A stretch of 64,000 bases of DNA from Blattamonas nauphoetae (taxonomy: Eukaryota > Preaxostyla > Oxymonadida), in contig JARBJD010000129.1 in the NCBI GenBank assembly GCA_033064195.1, positions 124,001 to 188,000 of the forward strand. The letters run 5' to 3'. Numbering within the stretch: position 1 is the stretch's first letter; every line of letters begins with the position of its first letter. A model generated the notes under the pieces. That model did no database searches. It was not told the DNA's origin and saw only the letters and a list, made by a program, of their open reading frames with translations. Shown here piece after piece: positions 33,095-46,647 of this stretch. A program made the position numbers and the translations under genes.

Positions 33095-34869
33095 TCTATG
33101 AGAGACGCCAGAATCGAGCCTGGTGGTAGCTTCAAGTCCTCGAGAGGATTGTCGAGGGCTGTCAGTTGACTGTACTCTCCCAACAACATCTGCTTGCAAT
33201 CGAGTTGTGACAGAAGAGTGGACCACGGTTGGGCTCTCCACGCCGGAGTAATTAGGAGAGCTCTCTTCGGTCTCTGTATCATGAGCTTCCTCACTACTTT
33301 CGAGATCATCAAAATTGGGGGGTGGATCAGGAGATTCATTGTCATCTCGGACCAATCTTGGTCCATTACCCCTCCTCCAGCTTCTTCTTTCGCCCCTGAG
33401 AGAGAGAAATACATTGCGCATTGTTTGTTCTTGACGCTCGCGAAAAGATCCATCCCGGGATCGAAGTTCCATTTGTCCTTGACCAGTTGAAGAGCTTGTG
33501 GCAGGAGATGATATTCGCTGTGCGGGGGGAGTCGTGAGAGCGCATCCGAGACTGAGTTGGCTTTGCCCGGGATGTGGTTGATCGACTGGAGGTGAAGGCC
33601 GAGCCGTTTGAACGTCTTGAAGACACTCCTGGTTATTTCGAGGAGAGGAAGACCTGCGCGTTGTCTCCGCAGGTTGTAGACAGCGGCTGTATTGTCCGAT
33701 AGAATCGAGAGTGAGGAGACTCGAGCTCGTCTCAAATGCTTCGCAGCTGCTCGAACGCTCCGACCCACCGCTGCAGTCTCTTTCCAATTGCTCGTGTGCG
33801 AGCGCTCCTGTATGTTCCAGAACCCGTGGAAATAAACAGTCGAACCAGTTAACTGGAGTGTCGCTCCCCAGCCTGTCGGACTGGCGTCCGTGGTGATTGA
33901 GGCTTGGCTCACTGTCGGTTGGAAGGAGAACGGAGAGTTGTTTGTCAGGCGCTTCTTCCAAAACTGTAATTCCCCCAGGAGTTGGGGAGTGAGGCGAACC
34001 TTGCCGTTCCATCCAAACTTGTGGACGGTTGATGACAGGAGCGTTTGATGCCTTCGGAGATATAGACTTGCTTCTGGAATTGAAATACGCAGAAAACTGA
34101 GTGAGCCGATTAAGCTGGAGAGGTGTTTCAATGAGATCATTGCCCTCTGTTGGCAGGAGAGAGTCTGGGATTTGAGTAACGACAGGAGCTTCTTTCGTCT
34201 GCAATCCGTCACTTTGACAGTCTGGTCCTTCGAGTTGAGAAACCAGCCGAGGAACTCCGCCTCCTGGCTGGGACGGAGGAGACATTTGTCCTCCGCTATC
34301 ACGAAACCCAGCTGGCGGAGTCTCTGAACCGCCTGAACTGTCTTGCTTCTCGCCTCGTCCTCTGAGTCCGCTATCAGGAGTAAGTCGTCCAGATAAAAGA
34401 CTATTGAGATCTTCAACTCCTCCCTCAATGCCTTCACAGCGATCTTCATCGTCTTCGAGAACGTTCGGGGTGCGGTTGCCAATCCGAAAGGCAGTGCTTT
34501 GAACTGGTACGTCTTGTGTTGAAATTGAAAGCAGAGGAACTTGCGTAATGGTGGCGAGAGATGGATGTGCAGATACGCAGACTGTATGTCGATGGTTGTT
34601 AGCCAGGAGTGAGTGTTGATTAGAGGAAAGGCGGTTTGAATGTTTTCCATTTTGAAGTGAGTCGTTTTGATCTCTCTGTTTAGGTGAGATGCATCTATCA
34701 CCTTTCTGTATTTCCCTCCCTTCTTTGCGACGAGGAATGTGGGGAGAATCAGTTCCGCTGTCTCCGGCTGTATTTCCTCCACTGCACCCATTCGAAGTTC
34801 CTCTTGAAGAAGTTGATTGTAAGCTTCCATCTCCTCCGTTTTCCCTCTGAACGGTGGTGCTCTTCCCAA
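33091..34869 (-). CDS. Reverse transcriptase and RNase H of DIRS-like element 1
   Basis: 592 codons. Reverse transcriptase motifs are visible: KGGKYRKVIDASHLNREIK, TTIDIQSAYLHIHLSPPLRK, LPFGLATAPRTFSKTM and the active-site stretch FYLDDLLLIAD. RNase H follows with ITTDASPTGWGATL and LSILSDNTAAVYNLRRQ. These are typical of DIRS/Ngaro-type elements. The frame overlaps the recombinase frame by 4 bases (atga), a coupling arrangement. Confidence 0.9.
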   Translation of the reverse strand: MGRAPPFRGKTEEMEAYNQLLQEELRMGAVEEIQPETAELILPTFLVAKKGGKYRKVIDASHLNREIKTTHFKMENIQTAFPLINTHSWLTTIDIQSAYLHIHLSPPLRKFLCFQFQHKTYQFKALPFGLATAPRTFSKTMKIAVKALREELKISIVFYLDDLLLIADSEDEARSKTVQAVQRLRQLGFVIAEDKCLLRPSQEAEFLGWFLNSKDQTVKVTDCRRKKLLSLLKSQTLSCQQRAMISLKHLSSLIGSLSFLRISIPEASLYLRRHQTLLSSTVHKFGWNGKVRLTPQLLGELQFWKKRLTNNSPFSFQPTVSQASITTDASPTGWGATLQLTGSTVYFHGFWNIQERSHTSNWKETAAVGRSVRAAAKHLRRARVSSLSILSDNTAAVYNLRRQRAGLPLLEITRSVFKTFKRLGLHLQSINHIPGKANSVSDALSRLPPHSEYHLLPQALQLVKDKWNFDPGMDLFASVKNKQCAMYFSLSGAKEEAGGGVMDQDWSEMTMNLLIHPPILMISKVVRKLMIQRPKRALLITPAWRAQPWSTLLSQLDCKQMLLGEYSQLTALDNPLEDLKLPPGSILASLIE

Positions 34870-35018
34870 TAGGCGCAGTCTGTCCGGTGAGTCGGCCTCC
34901 TTCCACTCCCAAAGAGCTCCCGCTTGAATAATATCCTTCCCACCAATATCTGCCCACAGTGAGATTCTGTCCAGGAGTCTCCCTGTTATCTTGACATCCT
35001 CCTGCTTTAATTCCGACT

Positions 35019-36206
35019 CTACTGGCCTTTCCTGTTGTAGTGTCGGTGAGGACCGAATTGTTTGACGGGGGTACGGCCCTGCCCCCCTCTCGGTGAGAAA
35101 GCAGCGCCAGACTGCATATGTGTCATCGGTGCTGGGCCAATCATTTGAGTGGTCTGATCGAAACCTGTCTGAGTTGGTTGATAAGAGGAAGTGGAACGTG
35201 GAAGTAAACTCACATCATTCGAGAGAGGGCGTCGAATGTTCATCTGGTCCATCATGTCCATGAAGTTCTTCTCGTCGACATATAGTGCGTGATATGTTCG
35301 TGAGGCGGCATCCGATGAAATGAGGATCGCGTCTAGGATCTTTGAGAGGATGGGGGAGGTAGGATCAGACGTTGAAATTTGGGTGTGAACTTCGCCAATT
35401 AAAGCTGCTGCAACAAGGCTGTGTTGTGTTGCCATCCTGAGCATCTGCTGCTGAACTCCTAGTGGACTGTTAAGTTTTGGAGGATCGTCCGAAAACTGAG
35501 TCTGTATTTCCAAATCTCTTCGAGAGTTGTATGATGCCCGGGTTAATTCGTCAATCAATTGCGGAGGCAGAACATTCTTAACCCAGTCCGTGGTGAACTT
35601 CGTATGCCTCTTTTTCAGCTTCTTTTTCAAACTCGTCGCTGGATCCTTTCGATGGATGGGACTGAAATCTGAGTCCTGATACAGAGCGATGTAGGGGTCT
35701 TGTAGATCCAGATGTGGTGGTAATAGATTCCGTTTCATCTTTGATGAGCGGTTTTTTCTTCCAAGAGAACGAGATTTGCGTCGCCCCTCCTTTGATCTGT
35801 GCTTTTTGTGCTGCTTCCCTTCCGACCTATGTCCGGCCGAATAAAGAGATCTTTCTCGCTCATTCTGACGAGAGTAATGACTGGACGGAGTGGAACCGCC
35901 AGAAGATGTGTTGGATGATTCCGAGCTGTCGGAACTGTCATCGTCGACCGGGTCCGTTGGACGTGAACGCTTGCGTTTTCTAATCGGAGAAGGTGCTCGC
36001 GTGGGAGGTATAGTTGTCCCGCGACGCTGGGAAGGTGGTACTTCCGGCGTTGTGGCCTGAGCCGTGTGAGATTGCTTTAACGATAGCGCGTCGAAAAACG
36101 CTGGGTCTGCGGTTCTAATACCACTAATAATCTGTCTGATGACATCAGGTGGTATTTGGTCGGAAGGGGCAGTGTCTGCTGCAGCTGAAGTTTCTGAATG
36201 TGTCGT
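35019..36206 (-). CDS. Gag-like protein of DIRS-like element 1
   Basis: First frame of the element, taken from the ATG at 36206 (MTTHSETSAAADTAPSDQ); the frame is open from 36248. The middle is rich in Ser, Arg and Lys (KRKRSRPTDPVDDDSSDSSE, HKKHRSKEGRRKSRSLG), suggesting nucleic-acid binding. A more hydrophobic block follows (VLPPQLIDELTRASYNSRRD). No zinc knuckle seen. Assignment rests on position before the reverse transcriptase and on composition. Confidence 0.65.
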   Translation of the reverse strand, partial: TTHSETSAAADTAPSDQIPPDVIRQIISGIRTADPAFFDALSLKQSHTAQATTPEVPPSQRRGTTIPPTRAPSPIRKRKRSRPTDPVDDDSSDSSESSNTSSGGSTPSSHYSRQNERERSLYSAGHRSEGKQHKKHRSKEGRRKSRSLGRKNRSSKMKRNLLPPHLDLQDPYIALYQDSDFSPIHRKDPATSLKKKLKKRHTKFTTDWVKNVLPPQLIDELTRASYNSRRDLEIQTQFSDDPPKLNSPLGVQQQMLRMATQHSLVAAALIGEVHTQISTSDPTSPILSKILDAILISSDAASRTYHALYVDEKNFMDMMDQMNIRRPLSNDVSLLPRSTSSYQPTQTGFDQTTQMIGPAPMTHMQSGAAFSPRGGQGRTPVKQFGPHRHYNRKGQ

Positions 36207-39200
36207 CATTATTTTGATCTTCGTGACCAACCCATTACTCACGACCACTTCTCATTATCAGAGGGACCGAGGTTTGAACAGCACCTACTAGAAGGGCGGT
36301 GCTCTATAGAGAGAGAGCGCTCCGTCGCTTCGAGCAGCTGAGTTCTCAAAGAAACTGTCATGGATGGTGACCGATGGTGTGCCATCCACAAAGACACTTC
36401 CGTCATAAAGGGATGGTGTTCGACAATGCGTGTTTGGCATTTCGAGAACAAAGATCGCTCGAGTCTGAGAGACTGTCCACTGGCTGAACTGCCCCACATG
36501 CAGATCGCTCCCCCGTCGTCGTGAAAGCCAGTTCAGGTGCAGTTGCCGAAGAAGCAGTAAAGCACAGCGAGGGAAGAAGAGGATTTGTTGATGGAGATCG
36601 CTGATCCTCCTCCGTCAAGGCTCCCAACTTCGACAGTCATGTCTTTGAATGTGCAGAGCGAGTACGAGACGAGAGTGGCGGTGGAAGAGGAGAGGAAGAC
36701 TTGGCGGCTGGTGGTGGTCTGAGTGATGTTCTCGTTGATGAACGGAGGGTTGGTGTTCCCTTCGCGTCGGCAGTCACTGAACGACGTGTTCACACATCTC
36801 ATGTTCCCTCCCAAGTTCACATCCATCATCGCTGTCCCGCTGTTGTGGTTCGTGCTCTGACCAATCGAGGATCCAACCACTCGCTGACTCACCCCTCCCC
36901 CAAAAAGCAGTCCCTTTCCTGTCTCCACACTACGACTTGTCACATTCACCAGCGAGCTTCCCATCAGTGTTGTCTCCATTCGAAGTGAGTGTATTGTGTC
37001 GGCCAGCAACGGTTCTTCTGCCAGCCCGAACGAGAAGAAAGGGCCAGTTCCAGCTGAGAACGACGTCGAGTCGAACACGAGACCCGCTCCGACAACAGAC
37101 ACGCCTGCTCCAGCATCCAACGAGGTGATATCAAATTCTGAGTTGGGGGCAGATGTGATGATGGTTGGTGGGTGGAGAATTCCGACAAGAGGCGGCCGTG
37201 TGCAGGTTTTCGAGAGGTGAGTCACGTCGATAAGGGTTACGGATGACATCTGCTGGGATGTTTCAGAGTCGAACAGTATGACCATGAAATGTGATGAAAA
37301 TCCATTTGATGAGATTTTGTTTGATGAAAACCGAACTTGCGAGCCTGAGATCGAACAGATCCCATTTCTTCCCGAGTTGCAGTTCACATGCACGCCCTTC
37401 ACAGAGAAGGTGCTATTTGAGACATCAAACATAAATATCGATGTAGTCGCTCCTTCTTTGGTCTGTTGTTCCGATTTGGGGTTCCGAGAAACGGATGAAT
37501 CATGATTTCGTGAAAAGAGACGATCCTCCGATTTGTGATTCAAGTCATGGCAGAACAACAAGGATGTATTATTGCCAATCAGCGAGAGATCTCCGGAGGG
37601 GACTTGGATTGTGGATGAGACAATCAGGTCTTTTTGGAGATTGATTATCTCTGATCTCTCAATTCGGATGACGAAGTTCCGAACTTCAATGCTGCTCAAA
37701 TAGCTTGATAAAGAAGCTCGGGATTCATGGATTGGAATTTGTGCAGTCTGGAAGACTTGGAGAACGATCAGGACGTGGTTCAACAAACTTCTCGGGATTT
37801 GGATCGGTCGCCGCTTGTTTCGCTGTCTTACTGGATCTTCCCTTTGGTTCAAAAGCTATTCCTCCGTTAGGATTCCCCGCTGTTCCATAGGATTATCTAC
37901 TTGCCTTACTTTCGTTGTGGAGCCGCTGAAAGAGTCTGTATGTTTGTCTGATTCTCGCTTGCTTCATTTCTTCTTGTCTATGATACTACAGCATTGTGAT
38001 GGCATCTAATGTCGTAAAATTGAGCAGATGAATATGGAAAGGTAGATCTAATCGCTTTATCGAGACTATTAATAAGGATCGAATCAACTCTGGACTTGGT
38101 GGGAAGGTGTTCCTTGCTCTCACACCACTACCAAACCAGGGCTCATCAACCTTGTGAGGCATAAACATGGTGATCTGCAAATAACGGGTGGCCAGATCGA
38201 ACAATTCCAACAAAAGACCTAGACGTTTATGTCAAATCTAACGAAACTATTTTCGTCCATCTTCGAAAATAATCCTTTTCATCAAATCTTTTTGCGATTT
38301 TATGACACACAACTCATTTTTTAACTCACACCAAAAACACCGTTGAAAGCCTCATCAGAACGAGATTTCAAGACATCGTGCCGAAGAACCATGGTAAGCA
38401 CTCAAGACAGTGCCGGTAACTCAACAAGTAATTGTAGAACTCAAGACAATATACCGCATTTCGAGTCACAACATGGACTCTCGAATGAATCTTTTCTCGA
38501 CATATTCGCTGAATCGAGCTAACCAACAGCCTTTACACGCACTCAAGATAGTGCCAACAACATCACGTCAGGTACAACTGTTCTTAACATGACCAACTCG
38601 AACGCCAAGTATTCAAGAAGAATTTGTGAAGATGGACGAAAGCGCTTCTTGGAACAGCCAAAGACGAAGAATTAACCTATCAGACAACGAATGAACCTGT
38701 TCAATCGTTTACTTTCGAGTACGGCGGGTGAGTGAGCGGGAACATGCTCACCCACCAAACGAGCAGCGATCACAACAATGCGAACGGATTTTTGTGAAAC
38801 ATGAAGAATGTCATATCTTAAACAGCATACAGATAGCATGGAGGCAATATGAAGGAAAACTTGAAAGGGAGGAGAGTCCAGATGGCACCTCCTCCCATGC
38901 GACTCGTTGTGTCTCTCAGGCAAAACTAAAGTCGGAGAAAGACACCAGCCTTTCGTCAGAAAGAATTACATCGGAACACAAGCAGATTCTGGAGGGTAAC
39001 CGTCCCAAACTGATGTCACCGCAGTGACAATTCCAAGCAGGGTTGAAGAACCTCACGGTACTCCGAAAGAAAGACACGGGAGCAATTTTCCAACGAGGGT
39101 ATTTTAGTAGCCGCTGAGCAATGTACCGACGGGATTGTCTCACTCCTCAACGATCGCACACGTTTTGGTCAATCGGAACCAGAGAAGCAGTCGTTTGCAC

Positions 39201-42052
39201 CAGTGATATCCGGAACATTCTTCAATGCATTCAAGGAGGTCGTCTTACCTCTATATATCAATCGTAAATCGAGCCAAGTGCAATAAGTCACGCAGAATCC
39301 GTCGGAGGTGACGTACCGGATCACCGCGCAATATAATCGATTCTCGCACATTTTCATCAGCCGTTTCCACTACTAGCTTGGTTTATTTCGATATAGCCAT
39401 GTGTATTACAGAAGACAACGTTGATCAGGAAACAATCAAGCAACGATACATATCCATCTTTAAATCTGAACTTTACGGTCGCATTCGATTACATTCGCAT
39501 CGCAAATCGGGTTATTGACGGGAACCGACGGAATGCTGTCAATAATAACTGCATCAGTTGCACAATCAATATCTTCCGAACATCAGGAAAATAATCTACA
39601 TTCTCGAAGACGTAACACAGTATTGGAGGAGATTCCCCGTTGGATTCATCAATCAGTTCATTTGCGACGAATGAGTTCATTAGAAGTGAACATATCGATC
39701 ACTTCAATCGCATCGCACCCAAGCCCGTTGTACATCTTTTAGCCAGATCAAGAGAACACCGATACCTAACAATTATTTGGCGAAGTTAACGAGAGCAAGT
39801 ATTGATGCTCAAGTTCCAAACTTGTGAGCCCGAACAACCGGAAACGAAGTTACACAAGGAAGTCGACGCTACCCTTACAAGAATCAAGGAACACAGCAAG
39901 TGGTAGCCAGCGTTGTCACAGTTAGAGGAAGCAGAGGGTGAGAGATTGAAATTGTCTCATTGCCAATCACAGCGATTTGCGCCTCCGAAACTCCGATTTT
40001 TACATCACGTGGAGATACTACACCCCACGTTGGACATGAATGCAGTAGGAAACAAGGTTTTAGATGAGACAGAATGCGTGAGACACAGAAACACCACTCT
40101 CTCGCTTCTTCGCAGAGAAACTCGAGACAGATCATGAAGCGCTGATTCGAGAACAGAATGAATGCCAGAAGACCCAACAGCTTCTCCACATGCAAGAACA
40201 AGCACGTCAAGCGGACAAAACCAAAATACAGGCTTTGGAGACCCAACTGTCTGCTGCGCTAGAGGAGATCCGAAGATTGACAGACGCCGCTGACACACAG
40301 CGAGATGTGCCCAGATCTGTTGACCCAACCACTTCTGTCATGCCTTCCTTCGTCTTCACAAATCCGTCCCACTTTTGCGTGAACAATATCGACTTCACTC
40401 GCACTGAGGTTGGAGAAGATGAAGACGGTGATTCAGCGATGAGCAACGAGAGATGATATACACGAGACAGGCGGGACATGATCAGACGCTATCTGCTTTC
40501 CCGAGACACCCATGAAGATAACAAGAGACAGCTGGATGGATCCATCATCGACTCCAACACCTATATCATCGACTCCACCCAAACAACTTCTCTGACAACT
40601 TAGACCGAGAAGCATTCTTGAACTGGTTCGATGCAGAGGTGAACCGAAGGTGATGGTTTCACCATTTCACCTCGATTGGAGAATAGAAAGCTCAATTGAC
40701 GATCGACCGACTTCAAACCGAAAGAAGTACTGTTCATTAGAAGCCGAAATGTTCTCGGATCACAAATCTCACCTCCAAATGAATTGGACAGCTGGGTTGA
40801 ACATGACGAACCATCACACTTTTCACAGATTTCAGACAACTCGAATATAATGATTCTCACGACACTGATTCAACATTGGAGTTTGGAGAAGATGTGGATG
40901 AGCACGAGATTCGCACGACGGTAGTTGTAGCTCAACAGCATAGGTGGGATGTTGAAGAATCCAAAGAATTCAGACAGAATTACCGTTCAATCATTACTGT
41001 CGGAGAACAGTCACGCCTAACTTTGCCATCACCACAACCAGACAACAGCTACTTGCAGCGACGGTGACAGCTTGAGACTATGTCCGTAGAACCAGAAGCA
41101 TAAGAAGAAAACACAGCTCTTCAAGCAAGAATAGCAAGAGATGAATGACACCGCGGATTGAAAGAAGAGCGAACAAGGTGTTTGGCGATATCCTCACACA
41201 TTTTAATCAACTTATACGATACGTAACCATCAGATCTCACACATGACAAACTGATCTCATGTACTCGGAATGAAAAGCTGAGTGACTCGTACGAATCGAG
41301 ATACTCCAGGTGAGGAGCTGCATTCGGGACCAAACAACATGAATTGAGGATTGGAAGAAGACAGGAACCACATCGATGGAGATGAAGAGCGAGAACTTGA
41401 AGGAGAGTGTGCGATGTTCTCTCACTTTCGCCCATTCAATGATCCATTTCCGAGAATCTGCCGCTCATCTGCGACACGCCGAACATGAAACACTCGGTTG
41501 CTCACTAAACACTCAACTTCACATCTTGTACTGATGTAGCTCGTCTGCAGAAGCGGGCCAGTTGACCTTCCGTGCGTGACATTTGTGCCGTTCACAATCG
41601 AAAGTGTTGTATTTCATCTCCACCGACTCCCCTTTCGTTGTGAATGGACTGGTGTCAGTACCCAGTCGTCACGCCAATCGGTGTTCCGTACAAGACGATT
41701 CAGAGAATGATCATGAGAAGAGCCACCACGAGGTGGTGAAGCACTTCAAGACAAGTGCTTCACTGAAGAGATATGGGAATTGGTGGACGAGGTTGGAGAG
41801 ACTTTCCATGTCCTGAAAGGAACTGAACAAAAGAAGGGGAGGTAGCGTTGTTGAAGTGCTTCACAGAAGACCCCCTACTAACTGACTCCATCAGAGTTGA
41901 CATTCAGCTGGTGACAGCCCTTCTCAGGGGCACGGCCAATATTATTTCAGAAGGAAGAAACACGTACAGATAATGACTTTTCTCTTTGTTTCTCATCATT
42001 ATCTCTTCTTCTGATTCTCTCATTACATTTATTGTTGTTTCTCCTTTCAAAA

Positions 42053-42132
42053 CTCACAAGGTTGATGAGCCCTGGTTTGGTAGTGGTGTGAGAGCAAGGA
42101 ACACCTTTCTACCAAACCAGTGCTCATCAACC
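42053..42132. repeat. Internal complementary region of DIRS-like element 3
   Basis: Contains ctcacaaggttgatgagccc through gcaaggaacacc (complement of the left end) followed at once by tttctaccaaaccagtgctc (complement of the right end). The break between the two halves marks the element tips. Confidence 0.85.
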
Positions 42133-42159
42133 ATTTTCTTTCTCTGTCGCACAGCAGAC

Positions 42160-42312
42160 TATGAATGTCAGCTCTTCCCCCGATGGAATTGAGCAAGTGA
42201 CAGCTCTTCCGTTTCGTGAATCGAGCGAATGTCGGCTCTTCCTTTTCGGGAATTGAGCGAAGGACAGCTCTTCCCTTTCGGGAATTGAGCGAATGTCAGC
42301 TCTTCCCTTCGT
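42160..42312 (+). repeat. Minisatellite of about 40 bases in element 3
   Basis: Roughly four copies of a unit with ggaattgagcgaatgtcagc and tcttccctttcg, with point differences. It lies between the internal complementary region and the 3-prime end of the element. No coding role seen. Confidence 0.75.
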
Positions 42313-42933
42313 GTGGAATGGTGCAAACGCGGTAGAGGCGTCTTTCTTTTATATTACAACCCTTCGGTGTTTTGCACTTCATTAGTCCTTCCGACCTCTC
42401 TTTTCCTCCAGTTTTTCTTCCCCGTTGGGGCTTTTCTGGAGTTGTGGGTAAGATCCCCACACTTTTTTGCTCATCACCGCCCCCACTTGGGCAGAACTGA
42501 CATTGTGACCCTTGAGTCCCCTGTCGGGAATCTTTCTCTTGTTTATGATAACAGACAAATTGGTACTCTTTTGTTTGTTATTGTGGTTCGATCTGGCCAC
42601 CCGTTATTTGCAGATCACCATGTTTATGCCTCACAAGGTTGATGAGCACTGGTTTGGTAGAAAGAATTTCCCTGAACTTCAAGAATTGATGCCTTGAAAC
42701 TTTGAGTTGTGCATTCACATTGGCCTGATCTCTTGCGACATCTATCTTTTCGAATTGATTGTGCAGTTCCAAAAGGCGAAACTTGGAGGCGGGATCCTTT
42801 ATCACACGCTAGGATATTATCACGTGATTTTCCTTGTCATCCGTGTCTGGTATCTCTCTCCATTCCTCTCTATATTCTCCGCATTCCATCTTTTTTCCAC
42901 ATCGAAGACATTTTCTGGAGGGTGAGGCTCCAA

Positions 42934-43104
42934 CTAAAAAATTGTGAGTTGATCATTGGTTGTTTGTTTGAATCAATCTATCCCTACGGAATCAATGTTA
43001 GTAGAATCTGTTACTCCTACATCTCTTCATAGAAAAGCTGGAGTATAATGAAACTAGTCTAGAAACTCGACATCCTGAATGATAATCTATACAAACGAAA
43101 ATAA
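42934..43104. other. Gap between a split host gene and the kinase 3-prime end
   Basis: On the minus strand this contains a perfect yeast-like branch-point string, tactaac, near 42998-43005, and a pyrimidine/T-rich acceptor before 42933. It may be intron sequence of the split host gene, but the upstream exon is not identified. Confidence 0.35.
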
Positions 43105-46005
<2,901 letters not shown>

Positions 46006-46647
46006 TCTTGGAGATAGATTGATCGTGCCATAAGTTTGATTTCTTCTTTCTCAACACAGATTCCAGTCCAAACAAGCAAAACCAGCGCCTATTATGGTGA
46101 ATAATAACCATGTTACGCGAAATAGCGATCAAAGTGAAACAGAAGTGCTCATGGAGGGAAAAATTATCTCGATTCACATCGATCCACTGCCCAGACGAGT
46201 AGTGGAGAGGAAACGAGAAAAGCGCCAAAAAAATACGATTCGTCGCTTGGAGAGTCGAATGCACCAGGAACGAATACATTTAGTTGAAAGCTTCTTCCCA
46301 ACCTTCGGTCAGCCACACAGAAAGTGTGTCCTCGACGCAGAAGTGAAAGAGAGAGTCTTGTATGCTGAGTGAGCGAATAGAGAATCTGACTAAAACGAAC
46401 AGAAAACCGCAATAAATGAAAAAAAGACTCGTGTGGAGAAAACGCGAGTCGTTCAGAGGTACAGAATCAAAAGAAAGGTGAAAGACTGAGAGAGCTGACA
46501 AAGAAAATGTTGGTTGGTCAGTTTAGTAGTTGGATGAAGGTCACGTCTGTGGCAAACACGTGATGCGAAGAAGTTGTTGGATCTGCTCTTCACAATTGAG
46601 TTGTGAAGAAGGGTTTTGGACAAGTCGAGACTTGTCAGTTGTTGCGT
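46006..46647. other. Intergenic, upstream of the kinase
   Basis: Between the kinase start (minus strand) and the end of a beta-helix gene, also minus strand. A 92-codon plus-strand frame at 46094-46372 is rich in Arg/Glu/His and has no recognised family. I treat it as chance. Probably holds the kinase promoter, with no defined motif. Confidence 0.45.

Larger units (their letters stand above)
31539..36301 (-). mobile_element. DIRS-like tyrosine-recombinase retroelement 1, looks whole
   Basis: 4763 bases. Parts in order on the minus strand: 5-prime end (36301-36225), a gag-like frame, reverse transcriptase plus RNase H, tyrosine recombinase, internal complementary region, 3-prime end (31598-31539). 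The ends share an inverted repeat of about 40-45 bases but carry different tips. An internal region at about 31858-31932 is complementary to both tips in turn, which is the DIRS signature and fixes the element limits. There is no target duplication, as expected for this group. All three coding parts are open, so it looks whole and young. Family: DIRS order, branch unassigned. Confidence 0.9.
31357..37852 (-). pseudogene. Beta-helix surface protein gene split by a DIRS-like element
   Basis: Host gene in two parts, 37852-36302 and 31538-31357. The first part is beta-helix-like with family motifs (LVFDSTSFSAGTGPFFSFG, GQSTNHNSGTAMMDVNLGG, LLFGGGVSQRVVGSSI). The last part continues the helix rungs (SILFNCAFVLCSAHFYSGAV) and stops at 31357. 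At the junction the frame is compatible on both sides, with no duplicated target. The gene was probably already decaying: there is no ATG at the N-terminus, a stop follows FFGNCT near 36533, and the frame shifts near 36440. There is no membrane span or kinase tail. Its end overlaps the stop of the convergent kinase gene by about 4 bases. Confidence 0.75.
38106..42663 (+). mobile_element. DIRS-like element 3, apparently non-autonomous or old
   Basis: 4558 bases. The left end (38106-38202) and right end (42586-42663) share an inverted repeat of 75 bases with one mismatch. The left has an extra 22-base tip, the right a short aaa tip. A region at 42053-42132 is complementary to the left tip and then the right tip, so the DIRS end structure is complete and gives the limits. 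No target duplication. Inside I find no reverse transcriptase, RNase H or recombinase; only short frames such as a coiled-coil-like IQALETQLSAALEEIRRLTD near 40230. It is either a non-autonomous derivative carrying unrelated sequence or a copy with a heavily decayed interior. The near-identical ends argue for recent movement. Confidence 0.75.
37978..42933 (-). pseudogene. Unrecognised host gene split by DIRS-like element 3
   Basis: Two pieces, 42933-42664 and 38105-37978, flank the element. With the element set aside the frame continues across the junction (LKVSRHQFLKFREI then LPTKSRVDSILINSLDKA), ending YDIRCHHNAVVS and stop TAG at 37978. The upstream piece begins after a likely acceptor (tttttttag-type) and has a Cys-rich start, SRKCLRCGKKMECGEY, which could be a small zinc-binding motif, then a helical, charged stretch (KFRLLELHNQFEKIDVARDQ). 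An in-frame TAG lies at 42809-42811. It may end a 15-base intron-like gap (gtgataatatcctag) or be a simple stop. No family recognised. Confidence 0.5.

Noticed and set aside
32015-34957. One long frame covering reverse transcriptase and recombinase regions of DIRS-like element 1
   Set aside because: Only the part from 33094 down is recombinase-like. The upstream part overlaps the reverse transcriptase in another frame and looks like open-frame chance.
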